A DNA stretch of 26,430 nucleotides from a virus (IMGVR_UViG_3300017769_000105:1-26430), one strand, 5' to 3'; positions 1 to 6,218 are shown, numbered from the stretch's first letter. The notes: a model not told the origin generated them from the sequence alone. Made by a program: numbers and translations.

Positions 1-2
1 CT

Positions 3-143
3 GATCCTTTAGCAGTTAACTATAATGAATTTGCTTGTTTTGATGATAATTCATGTATAACAGCAGTTCCTGGTTGTACTGATGTTTCAGCTTACAATTA
101 TAATCCAGCAGCAAACGTTTCAGATTCAACAGCATGTTTATAT
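3..143 (+). repeat. Tandem GCTD-type protein repeats (two copies visible, first partial)
   Basis: In the translated frame, bases 3-59 encode the end of one repeat and 72-143 a complete one. Both share the pattern D-x-x-A-x-N-Y-N-x-x-A-x-x-x-D-x-x-x-C. More copies may lie upstream of the window. Confidence 0.7.
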
Positions 144-533
144 GATGCGGGATGTTATGGAGGACCAGGTATACCATACTGGTTAAATGATGGATGTTAT
201 GCTTGGGTAATTAGTGTAGATGATTATTGTTGTACTAATGATTGGGATCCTACATGTCAATCAATGTATGATTATTGTCAATTAGGATGGCCAACTTCTA
301 TACCTGACGTTTCAGCTTTGGGGATTGCTGTTTATCCAAATCCAACGCATGATGTATTAAGTATAGATACTAGATTAGATATTCAAATAGAAGTACATGA
401 TTTAATGGGTAAATTATTAATAAAGACCGAAAATGTTAATAGATTAGATTTATCTGATTTATCAAATGGGTTATATAATCTATCAATAATTCATGAAGAA
501 AAACGCTATAATAAACAGATAATTAAACAATAA
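3..533 (+). CDS. Cys-rich surface protein with T9SS type A C-terminal sorting domain (5' end missing)
   Basis: The reading frame is open from the left edge, so only the last 176 residues are visible; the ATG at 264 is internal. Two copies of a Cys-containing repeat come first: the tail of one (DPLAVNYN...DDNSC) and a full one (GCTDVSAYNYNPAANVSD...C). This GCTDxxAxNYNPxA repeat is typical of secreted proteins of marine Bacteroidetes. A second Cys-rich segment follows (DDYCCTNDWDPTCQSMYDYC, about residues 75-94). The last ~70 residues carry the hallmarks of a type A T9SS sorting domain: VYPNPTHDVLSID, a central VHDLMGKLL strand, LSDLSNGLYNL and a terminal KQIIKQ. In the host, such a domain directs export across the outer membrane by T9SS and usually surface attachment. 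Any N-terminal signal peptide lies outside the window. It shares strand, base composition and spacing with the phage genes downstream, so I infer it is phage-encoded. The passenger function is unknown. Confidence 0.88.
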   Translation, partial: DPLAVNYNEFACFDDNSCITAVPGCTDVSAYNYNPAANVSDSTACLYDAGCYGGPGIPYWLNDGCYAWVISVDDYCCTNDWDPTCQSMYDYCQLGWPTSIPDVSALGIAVYPNPTHDVLSIDTRLDIQIEVHDLMGKLLIKTENVNRLDLSDLSNGLYNLSIIHEEKRYNKQIIKQ

Positions 534-553
534 CCAGTTTCCGAAACAATTTT

Positions 554-567
554 ATATTTATTACAGA
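554..567 (+). promoter_or_regulatory. Candidate phage promoter, ATATTTAT core (site 1)
   Basis: ATATTTATTACAGA lies in the 50-nt gap before the gene at 584, ending 16 nt before the ATG. The same 8-nt core occurs upstream of the genes at 5835, 9425, 20151 and 24966. A promoter role is inferred from recurrence and position. The core is also the reverse complement of much of the T4 late box TATAAATA. Confidence 0.45.
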
Positions 568-583
568 ATAATACATTATAGAC

Positions 584-1429
584 ATGGCAAACGATAAATT
601 TTACGGATATTCACCTAAAAAAGAGGAATCTCCTTCTAGATTAGACAAATATAACCCATACGAATTTAGAAAAGGTATGGATTATGAATTAACAGAAATG
701 GGTGTTAGTAGATTAGCAGAATCTACACCTGAAGAAAGAGAAAAAGCTACTGAAGCTGTTCTTAAAAGTTTAGAAGAACATGGTGGTTATTATTCTGCGT
801 TAATTCATTATGAAACAGAATACCGTAATACAGAAAGTAAGCCTACTTTTAAAAACTGGTTAAAAGAATTTTACGAAGAAAATAATATGAAAGAAGTAGA
901 TAAAGAGTTTAAAAACGACAAAATGGAAAAACTTAAAGAAGCTATTAAAACTGAAGTTAAAAATATTTTAGTAGAAGCTAAAGATGATGATGATAAAAAA
1001 GCATCTAAAGCAGCTAAAGGTAAAGTTAAAGGTATGAAAGCTTTAGAAAAAGAAGAGCAAAAACTTCGTGACCAAAAGAAAAAACTTCAAGATAAAATAT
1101 TTCCACTTATCCAAGATTTTAAAAATAAAAAAATCGATAAAGATAAATATACTAAAAAAGTAGGTGATATTCCACAACAAATTAAAGATATTAATAAGCG
1201 TTTAAGTGATATTTCAAAAGAACAAGAAGATATAACACTTAAAGAAAAAGAAGACAGAAGATCTGTTGCTGAAACTGCTATGGATAGAGAAGTACACATG
1301 GAACTTTTAAATATAATTAAAGAAGCTGGTGTGTCATTAAGAGAAGGATCTGAAGGTGTTAAAACATATTACGAAATAGCTAAAATGGCTTATATGGAAG
1401 GTTTAACAGCAGGATTAAGAGGAGAATAA
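584..1429 (+). CDS. Charged coiled-coil protein, probable virion assembly or interior protein
   Basis: A 281-residue protein of unknown function, highly charged and almost wholly helical in character. Residues 1-100 form a mixed region that includes NPYEFRKGMDYELTEMG and a 'PEEREKATEAVLKSLEEH' helix. Residues 113-131 are an amphipathic helix (KLKEAIKTEVKNILVE) followed by an acidic stretch, DDDD. Residues ~153-228 are a long Lys/Glu-rich coiled coil, and the C-terminus is a small helical domain (EVHMELLNIIKEAGVSLREG). The amphipathic segment resembles N-terminal helices of the proteins at 1684 and 9425. The ATG is the first in the frame and follows the candidate promoter at 554. Its place at the head of a run of small charged proteins in a structural gene block suggests a scaffold, core or internal virion protein. 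That is inference from context only. Confidence 0.6.
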   Translation: MANDKFYGYSPKKEESPSRLDKYNPYEFRKGMDYELTEMGVSRLAESTPEEREKATEAVLKSLEEHGGYYSALIHYETEYRNTESKPTFKNWLKEFYEENNMKEVDKEFKNDKMEKLKEAIKTEVKNILVEAKDDDDKKASKAAKGKVKGMKALEKEEQKLRDQKKKLQDKIFPLIQDFKNKKIDKDKYTKKVGDIPQQIKDINKRLSDISKEQEDITLKEKEDRRSVAETAMDREVHMELLNIIKEAGVSLREGSEGVKTYYEIAKMAYMEGLTAGLRGE

Positions 1430-1447
1430 TAATATAATTAACTAGTT

Positions 1448-1687
1448 ATGATAGAATATTTAAAAAATTTATGGAATGCTCTTTGGGCTAAAACAACAAT
1501 AGATGAAGAGTTTAAATCCAGATACGACGAGGTCGTAAAAGAATTAGCTGATGTTAAAAAAGCAGCTAAAAATGTAGCTAAACAAACTAAGGATGTTGTT
1601 GATGCTGCTAAAGGTAAAAAAAGACGGGGACGTAAATCCACTAATAGACGTAAAACTAATAATAACTCTAAAAAAGTAAAAAAATGA
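1448..1687 (+). CDS. Small protein with basic, AT-hook-like tail
   Basis: A 79-residue protein. Residues 1-52 are helical and contain Trp and charged residues (MIEYLKNLWNALW...). From residue 53 the tail is almost entirely Lys, Arg and Asn, with KKRRGRKS at 57-64, which resembles an AT-hook core (RGR flanked by basic residues). A near-identical string occurs near the N-terminus of the sigma factor at 5041. The stop overlaps the start of the next gene in an ATGA, so the two are probably translationally coupled. The partner is extremely acidic. Nucleic-acid binding is a reasonable inference from the tail; no known family was recognised. Confidence 0.6.
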   Translation: MIEYLKNLWNALWAKTTIDEEFKSRYDEVVKELADVKKAAKNVAKQTKDVVDAAKGKKRRGRKSTNRRKTNNNSKKVKK

Positions 1688-2085
1688 ATTTAAAAGAATT
1701 ACAAGCAATGATCAAGGAAGAACTTGATGCTTACATGAACGAAGAAGAAGTAGACGTTGATGTAGATATGGATGCGGGTGATGTTGATGCTGATGGTGCC
1801 GAAAAAGGCGATAACTCAGAAGACATACTTATGCAAATCTATAACATGTTAAAAGATAAATTCGAAGGCGAAGAAGAAATGGATATGGATGATGAAGAAG
1901 CTGGAGAAGAAGACGCTGAACTAGCGGAAGAAGATTCTATAGAAGAAGCTTCAGAAGAAATCGAAGAAGCTAAAGACGAAGATCTTGACGAAGGTAAACA
2001 CGATGATGAAGATTTAGAAGAAACTACTTTTAAACCAGGTCACCTTCAAGAAAGATTTAAAAAGTTAGCTAACATTATTAAGTAA
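1684..2085 (+). CDS. Highly acidic protein with amphipathic N-terminal helix
   Basis: A 133-residue protein in which 53 residues (40%) are Asp or Glu. It starts with a short amphipathic helix (MNLKELQAMIKEELDAYMNE), has a long acidic, probably disordered middle, and ends with a basic helix, LQERFKKLANIIK. The N-terminal segment matches in pattern the helices in the proteins at 584 (residues 115-131) and 9425 (residues 5-25). It overlaps the basic protein upstream by 4 nt. Function is unknown. The composition recalls scaffolding or internal proteins of T4-like proheads, and I-x-E at residues 10-12 fits the T4 prohead protease consensus (I/L-x-E), but no homology to a named protein was recognised. 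Confidence 0.6.
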   Translation: MNLKELQAMIKEELDAYMNEEEVDVDVDMDAGDVDADGAEKGDNSEDILMQIYNMLKDKFEGEEEMDMDDEEAGEEDAELAEEDSIEEASEEIEEAKDEDLDEGKHDDEDLEETTFKPGHLQERFKKLANIIK

Positions 2086-2092
2086 TATACTT

Positions 2093-3187
2093 ATGACTCT
2101 TGACGAGTTATTATTAGAATGGTCTTATAGGTCAGAAAAGGGGTACCCAAACATGGGTAACCCTTCTGACATCCTTTTATTAGAAAAAATCCTTTTGGAA
2201 TTAGACCTCCCTACAGACGAAATTTTATCAAAATTAGAAGCAGACGAACCCGGTGGTGATGATATTGAAACACCTGGTACAGATGGTATGGAAGATTCAG
2301 AAGTTGAAGATGACAACGAAGAAGATGCTGCTATAGATTCAGGACAAACAACTGAATATGATGAATTAATTAAAAAAACCTTAGGAGTAGATCAAGTTCC
2401 CCAATCAAAAAATAAATATAAATACCCAGGTTCCGGAGGTGACACTTATATGGAACAAGTTAAACCAGATGATTTAGAAATATGGCAAAAGCTGTGGGCT
2501 GCTAAACCAGAAAAGAAAACCGAAAAAGGTGTTGAAACAGCTGGTGTAGGTAAAGGTGAATTATCATTATATTGGTTATATAATCACTCTAATTCTGGTG
2601 TAAAGGTAGCAGAAGGTAGAGATGGTGATGATCCGGATTTATTTTTTAATGGAAATGGTGTTGAAGTTAAAGCATACAGTTCACATAACGCTAAATTATC
2701 AATTGGTAGATATGGTGCTGATAAAGAAAATTTAAGATTATTAGGTACTATATTTGGTATAGCTACATTAGCTAGAGTATTTGGTGGTGAAGGTAATGAT
2801 AAAACTATTAATCCTACTAATTTTAAAGGAATAGATTTAGAAAATGCATTTGAAAGTGTAGCATCTTTTAGTAATGTAGATCTTGAACAATTATCTGATG
2901 TTTATCCTATATTTAAACAAATAAAAGATAATTTAGATTTTTTAGATTCAAAATTAGAATTTACAAATGCTAAAGAAGGCGCATTAGCTATGGGTAGAAA
3001 ATTCTTAAAAGATAAATTAGGTAGAAAACCAGGTGATGGTAATCACTTAGTTAATATTAAAAAAGATGGAAGTATGAAGTTTTTTCTTATATCTTTTGAT
3101 AAATTAAACAGTGATGAAGATATATTAACTAAAATGGGTTCTTCACAAAGCGCTATGGGTCTAAACTTTACAAAAACTTTCGGTTAA
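2093..3187 (+). CDS. PD-(D/E)XK nuclease-like protein with N-terminal tag and acidic linker
   Basis: A 364-residue protein in three parts. Residues 1-38 form a leader (MTLDELLLEWSYRSEKGYPN...NPSDILLLEKIL) rich in Leu and aromatic residues. Residues ~45-90 are an acidic linker. Residues ~125-364 form a folded domain containing GVGKGE (151-156), D/PD (180-182) and VEVK (190-193). This order, Glu then Asp then ExK on adjacent strands, is the signature of PD-(D/E)XK nucleases, with E156, D182, E191 and K193 the likely metal and catalytic residues. The C-terminal third is Lys-rich and ends in a beta-rich segment. Plausible roles are DNA processing or trimming in the virion or host DNA degradation. 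A non-catalytic structural role cannot be excluded. A strong RNA hairpin (2131-2170) lies within its leader codons. Confidence 0.65.
   Translation: MTLDELLLEWSYRSEKGYPNMGNPSDILLLEKILLELDLPTDEILSKLEADEPGGDDIETPGTDGMEDSEVEDDNEEDAAIDSGQTTEYDELIKKTLGVDQVPQSKNKYKYPGSGGDTYMEQVKPDDLEIWQKLWAAKPEKKTEKGVETAGVGKGELSLYWLYNHSNSGVKVAEGRDGDDPDLFFNGNGVEVKAYSSHNAKLSIGRYGADKENLRLLGTIFGIATLARVFGGEGNDKTINPTNFKGIDLENAFESVASFSNVDLEQLSDVYPIFKQIKDNLDFLDSKLEFTNAKEGALAMGRKFLKDKLGRKPGDGNHLVNIKKDGSMKFFLISFDKLNSDEDILTKMGSSQSAMGLNFTKTFG
2131..2170 (+). other. Strong RNA hairpin inside the 5' coding region of the nuclease-like gene
   Basis: Arms GTCAGAA (2131-2137), GGGT (2141-2144) and ACCCA (2145-2149) pair with TGGGT (2154-2158), ACCC (2160-2163) and TTCTGAC (2164-2170). 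This gives 16 base pairs with an AACA loop, an AAG bulge and a one-base A bulge. It starts 38 nt after the ATG and is GC-rich for this sequence. The structure is seen directly; any role in translation or RNA stability is inference. Confidence 0.55.
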
Positions 3188-3218
3188 AAAACTTGGATTA
3201 TATTAATATTTTACGTAT

Positions 3219-3253
3219 CCTACAACTGTAGGGGTTTTTAGGTCGAAACGGCC
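3219..3253 (+). promoter_or_regulatory. Paired hairpins in the 73-nt leader of the gene at 3261; the first is terminator-like
   Basis: CCTAC (3219-3223) pairs with GTAGG (3228-3232) around an AACT loop and is followed by GG and TTTTT (3235-3239), like a weak rho-independent terminator. GGTCG (3241-3245) then pairs with CGGCC (3249-3253), with one G-U pair and a 3-nt loop. The last five bases before the ATG, CAGTT (3256-3260), are complementary to AACTG (3224-3228), largely the first loop, so a pseudoknot touching the start codon is possible. This is the longest intergenic gap in the window and is unusually GC-rich. Confidence 0.4.
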
Positions 3254-3260
3254 GCCAGTT

Positions 3261-3632
3261 ATGAATCAATACGATCCCAAAAACATAGATAAAGCATTAA
3301 AACGGATGGAAAAATCTGATAACCTGAAAAGCATACATCGTTCAGGGACTAACATAATGTCATTTTTTGATGACAATGATAAAGAACACGAGTTACAAAA
3401 ACAACAATCCGCAGCTGAATTAAAAAAACAAGAATATTTAAAAAGTGTTGAATTACTTAAAAAACTTATTGAAGAAAACGGAACAAAAGAACATCTTACC
3501 CGTATAATAGCAGTGGGTTATTTAATTGAGTCAACAGACTTCCTTAATTTAAAACCAGATCGTAAAAAAATGTTAAAAGAAAATATGATTTGGTGTAATA
3601 AAATCTATAAAGAATACACAAATGAAGATTAA
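3261..3632 (+). CDS. Small helical protein, unknown function
   Basis: A 123-residue protein with high helical content and many charged residues. The N-terminal ~45 residues look flexible; residues ~48-75 (Gln/Glu/Lys-rich, QKQQSAAELKKQEYLKSVEL) could form a coiled coil; the C-terminal half (HLTRIIAVGYLIESTDF...) looks like a compact helical domain. No catalytic motif was recognised. The start is set by the ATG directly after the structured leader at 3219-3260. The gene overlaps the next small gene by 11 nt in another frame. Confidence 0.6.
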   Translation: MNQYDPKNIDKALKRMEKSDNLKSIHRSGTNIMSFFDDNDKEHELQKQQSAAELKKQEYLKSVELLKKLIEENGTKEHLTRIIAVGYLIESTDFLNLKPDRKKMLKENMIWCNKIYKEYTNED

Positions 3633-3759
3633 AAATTTAGACCGTTGGTCTGATGATGATTACTATCCAAAAAGACAAAAAATTAAACGTACAAAACCTC
3701 GTAAAAATGATTTGGATGGGTTAAAAAAGAGTCGTACGTTTAAACCAACTAAAAAATAA
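3622..3759 (+). CDS. 45-residue Lys/Arg-rich protein
   Basis: An ORF of 45 codons filling the space between the genes at 3261 and 3764. It begins MKIKNLDRWSDDDYYPKRQK and ends FKPTKK; 17 of 45 residues are Lys or Arg. It overlaps the 3' end of the upstream gene by 11 nt and stops 4 nt before the next ATG, the close packing expected of a real gene in this window. Such basic peptides may bind nucleic acid or an acidic partner. No family was recognised, and its small size means it could be missed by automated annotation. Confidence 0.55.
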   Translation: MKIKNLDRWSDDDYYPKRQKIKRTKPRKNDLDGLKKSRTFKPTKK

Positions 3760-3763
3760 TATT

Positions 3764-3982
3764 ATGGCTTACGAAAGACAAGTACAAATAGCAATAGATA
3801 GATTAGATCAATCTTTAGCTAGATTAAGAGACTTAATTAAAAGAGGCGAAAACCCAGCCGCTATTCGATTTATGGAAGAAGGTGAATTAAAAGAACGTTT
3901 TGGAGAACTTCAAAATATGATTACTATATCTCAAACAGGTAATTATGGTGCTAGAGGAGTTCAAAATACACGTCCACTTTAA
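3764..3982 (+). CDS. Small helical protein, unknown function
   Basis: A 72-residue protein. Residues 1-55 look like a pair of helices (RQVQIAIDRLDQSLARLRDLI, then MEEGELKERFGELQNMI), with a short flexible Gly/Asn/Thr tail. It starts 4 nt after the preceding stop and is followed 14 nt later by the HD-domain gene, so it is probably in the same transcript. There is no membrane segment, metal motif or recognised family. Confidence 0.6.
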   Translation: MAYERQVQIAIDRLDQSLARLRDLIKRGENPAAIRFMEEGELKERFGELQNMITISQTGNYGARGVQNTRPL

Positions 3983-3996
3983 AAAATAAAAAGGTT

Positions 3997-4782
3997 ATGT
4001 TATCAGCAGAAAAAATCCAATCAAATTGGGATCGTTATTTAAATGAAATAAAAACTAATATATCTAAAGAACGAACAAATATATTAATTCCATTTATGGA
4101 AAAATATAAAGAACGTTTTATGATGATGCCAGCAGCAGCTAAAAATTGGCATCACTCAGCATTTGCTGGTGGTTATGTTGATCATGTTTTACGTGTATAT
4201 GATTGTGCAAATGAATTATATAAAACGTGGAGTAAAATGGGTGGAGACGTATCTACATACTCTGTTGAAGAGATGCATTTCGTTGCTTTATTTCATGATT
4301 TAGGTAAGATGGGTCAACAAGAAGGCGAATATTACCAATTAAATGATTCACAATGGCATATTGATAAATTAGGTCAAGTATATAAATTTAATACTAATAT
4401 ACCTGCTATGAAAGTACCAGAACGATCTTTATTTTTATTACAAGAAATTGGTTGTAAAGTAACTCAAAATGAATTTATTGGTATTAAAATACATGATGGT
4501 TTATATGATGAATCAAATAAGTTTTATTTTATGTCTAGTATGAAAGAAACTAAATTAAGATCTCATTTACCATTATTAATGCATCAAGCAGATCATATGG
4601 CTGCTCAAATAGAATATGAAATATGGAATAACGCTACAGATGCAGTACCTAAAACTAGTAAACCTAAAAATGCTAGTAAAGGTGATAAAACATTAAGAGC
4701 AGCTAAAAAAATAAACACTGATAATAATCCAAACTTATCTAAAGCAACAATAGATGTTATAGATTCGTTTTTTAAAGATTAA
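3997..4782 (+). CDS. HD-domain metal-dependent phosphohydrolase
   Basis: A 261-residue protein. It has the conserved HD-superfamily histidines and aspartates in order: HH (52-53) and DHV (62-64) in the first helices, FHDLGK (99-104) with the namesake H100-D101, IHD (165-167) and HQADH (196-200). HD proteins use one or two metal ions to hydrolyse phosphate esters such as nucleotides, cyclic nucleotides or RNA 3' ends. The arrangement GGYVDH...VALFHDLGK resembles phage and YhaM-like HD proteins, but the substrate cannot be read from the sequence. The tail after ~215 is Lys-rich. It lies directly upstream of a membrane protein (2-nt gap) and the late sigma factor, which suggests a role in nucleotide or RNA metabolism during infection. 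Confidence 0.85.
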   Translation: MLSAEKIQSNWDRYLNEIKTNISKERTNILIPFMEKYKERFMMMPAAAKNWHHSAFAGGYVDHVLRVYDCANELYKTWSKMGGDVSTYSVEEMHFVALFHDLGKMGQQEGEYYQLNDSQWHIDKLGQVYKFNTNIPAMKVPERSLFLLQEIGCKVTQNEFIGIKIHDGLYDESNKFYFMSSMKETKLRSHLPLLMHQADHMAAQIEYEIWNNATDAVPKTSKPKNASKGDKTLRAAKKINTDNNPNLSKATIDVIDSFFKD

Positions 4783-4784
4783 AT

Positions 4785-5033
4785 ATGATAACACTTAGTA
4801 TTATATTAGCAATAGTATTAACAACTTCTTTTTTTGTAATTAGAAATTTAATTATTAAAAATGAAAGATTAGAAGATTTTATTTCTAAACAAAGCGAAGC
4901 AATTACAGCTTGTGATAAAAGATTACAAGAAATTGATGATAAAGGTGTATTTTATGCCGATGATCAAATAGGTTGGTTTTTTAAAGAAATACAAAAAATA
5001 CAAGAAGCACTAAATGAATTTACATTAAAATAA
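4785..5033 (+). CDS. Small single-span membrane protein
   Basis: An 82-residue protein. Residues 2-21 are a hydrophobic segment (ITLSIILAIVLTTSFFVIRN) with no signal peptidase site obvious, so it is probably an N-terminal membrane anchor. It is followed by an amphipathic, possibly coiled-coil region (KNERLEDFISKQSEAITACDKRLQEI) and a C-terminal helix. It starts 2 nt after the HD gene stop and ends 7 nt before the sigma factor start, so the three are likely co-transcribed. The topology would leave the helical domain in the cytoplasm if the few N-terminal residues face outward. Function is unknown. Confidence 0.65.
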   Translation: MITLSIILAIVLTTSFFVIRNLIIKNERLEDFISKQSEAITACDKRLQEIDDKGVFYADDQIGWFFKEIQKIQEALNEFTLK

Positions 5034-5040
5034 CCCTTAA

Positions 5041-5808
5041 ATGTCAAATGAAAATAAAAAAGAACCGGCTACCACCGGTTCTCTTACTCCCGAACCTGTT
5101 GTTAAAAAGAAAAGAGGTAGAAAACCATCTAAAAAACAATATTTTACATCAGATGTAGATGCAGCTATACAAGAATATTTAGCATCATCTAATCAAGAAG
5201 AAAGAAATGAAATATACCGTTCTCGTATAGCATATGCTTTTTATAAATTAGCTGAAAATTTAATCCACACATTTAAATTTTATTATACTGAAGTTGAATC
5301 ATTAGAGGATTTAAAACACGAAGTATGTTGTTTTTTCTTAGAAAAATTAGATTATTGGAAACCAGAAAGAGGTACTAAAGCATTTAGTTATTTTTCTATT
5401 GTAGGTAAAAATTATCTTATATTATATAATAATAACAACTATAAAAAGAAAAAAGCAAAAGCAGACCCTTTAGCTGCAGATGAAGATGCTGGGGTATTAC
5501 GTCAGTTAGGTAGAGATCAACGTAAACAAGATATAAAAGACTTTATTGATTATTTTACTGAATATGTAGATAAACATATGTTTACTTTATTTAAAAAAGA
5601 TCATGATAGAAAGGTATGCGACGCAGTAAATATATTATTTAAACGAAGAGAAAATCTAGAAATATTTAATAAAAAAGCATTATACATTTATATAAGAGAG
5701 ATGACCGGTGTAGAAACTCCAGTAATTACTAAAGTAACTAAAGTACTTAAAAAATTATATAAAAAATTGTATACTGAATACGCTGAAACAGGTTACATAA
5801 GAATCTAG
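5041..5808 (+). CDS. T4 gp55-like late transcription sigma factor
   Basis: A 255-residue protein. Residues ~55-140 look like sigma-70 region 2 as found in T4 gp55: a helix of the IAYAFYKLAENLIHTFKF type, then ESLEDLKHEVCCFFLEKLDYW and TKAFSYFSIVGKNYLI. T4 gp55 directs RNA polymerase to late promoters together with the sliding clamp. This protein is longer than T4 gp55 (185 residues). It has an N-terminal disordered stretch with an AT-hook-like KKKRGRKPSKK (22-32) and a C-terminal helical region (MTGVETPVITKVTKVLKKLY, 221-240) that could be a helix-turn-helix. An RNA hairpin at 5061-5082 lies in its first codons. It is the best candidate reader of the repeated ATATTTAT sites. The gp55-like role is fairly secure; the roles of the extra ends are inference. 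Confidence 0.78.
   Translation: MSNENKKEPATTGSLTPEPVVKKKRGRKPSKKQYFTSDVDAAIQEYLASSNQEERNEIYRSRIAYAFYKLAENLIHTFKFYYTEVESLEDLKHEVCCFFLEKLDYWKPERGTKAFSYFSIVGKNYLILYNNNNYKKKKAKADPLAADEDAGVLRQLGRDQRKQDIKDFIDYFTEYVDKHMFTLFKKDHDRKVCDAVNILFKRRENLEIFNKKALYIYIREMTGVETPVITKVTKVLKKLYKKLYTEYAETGYIRI
5061..5082 (+). other. Perfect 8-bp GC-rich hairpin 20 nt into the sigma factor gene
   Basis: AGAACCGG (5061-5068) and CCGGTTCT (5075-5082) are perfect inverted repeats around a 6-nt loop, CTACCA. The arms are preceded by an A-rich run. The position just after the start codon suggests translational or stability control of the sigma factor, but this is inference. Confidence 0.5.
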
Positions 5809-5815
5809 TTTTTCC

Positions 5816-5829
5816 ATATTTATAATAAA
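5816..5829 (+). promoter_or_regulatory. Candidate phage promoter, ATATTTAT core (site 2)
   Basis: ATATTTATAATAAA lies in the 26-nt gap between the sigma factor gene and the next gene, ending 5 nt before the ATG. It matches sites 4 and 5 at 13 of 14 positions. The very short distance implies a nearly leaderless transcript if this is a promoter. Confidence 0.45.
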
Positions 5830-5834
5830 ATAGT

Positions 5835-6218
5835 ATGGATCCATTAAACCAAATATTATTTGACGATAAATCTTTTAGTGATTTATTAAAGGAAATTCAT
5901 GGTAATCAAAAGAAAAAAGCAAAACAATTAGCTCAACTTATATCTGAATTAAAACCTTTAGTGCAATCATTAGGTGATGCTACTGTTGTAGTTCCATTAA
6001 TTAAAGAATATATGGAAATAAGTGTTAAAAATGATGACCAATTAATAAAAATGGCTGCTATTGTACAACGCTTATCAACAGGTACAACAAATTCGGGTGA
6101 TGGTGGATTATTAACAGAAGAAGAAATGGCTCAACTTCAAGAGTTAACTGAAGAAATAGCTAAAACTGTTGAAGAACCTAAACAACTAGAAGCACCTGAT
6201 CAAAATGGCGATAATTAG
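5835..6218 (+). CDS. Helical structural-region protein, unknown function
   Basis: A 127-residue, mainly helical protein that opens the spike/baseplate block directly behind a candidate promoter. Residues ~15-80 are amphipathic helices (SDLLKEIHGNQKKKAKQLAQ, then VVVPLIKEYMEISVKNDDQL). A Gly/Thr-rich turn at ~82-91 is followed by a final acidic helix and a Pro/Asp-rich tail. The stop overlaps the next gene by 14 nt, which suggests coupled translation with the spike protein. No motif gives a function. A chaperone or small structural component of the tail is possible from context alone. Confidence 0.55.
   Translation: MDPLNQILFDDKSFSDLLKEIHGNQKKKAKQLAQLISELKPLVQSLGDATVVVPLIKEYMEISVKNDDQLIKMAAIVQRLSTGTTNSGDGGLLTEEEMAQLQELTEEIAKTVEEPKQLEAPDQNGDN

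Noticed and set aside
264-533. Stand-alone 89-residue gene starting at the ATG at 264
   Set aside because: The same frame is open back to the window edge and encodes Cys-rich repeats that belong with the sorting domain, so this ATG is internal.
537-547. GTTT-CCG-AAAC hairpin as terminator of the T9SS gene
   Set aside because: A four-pair AT-rich stem is too weak to call, although a T-rich run follows.
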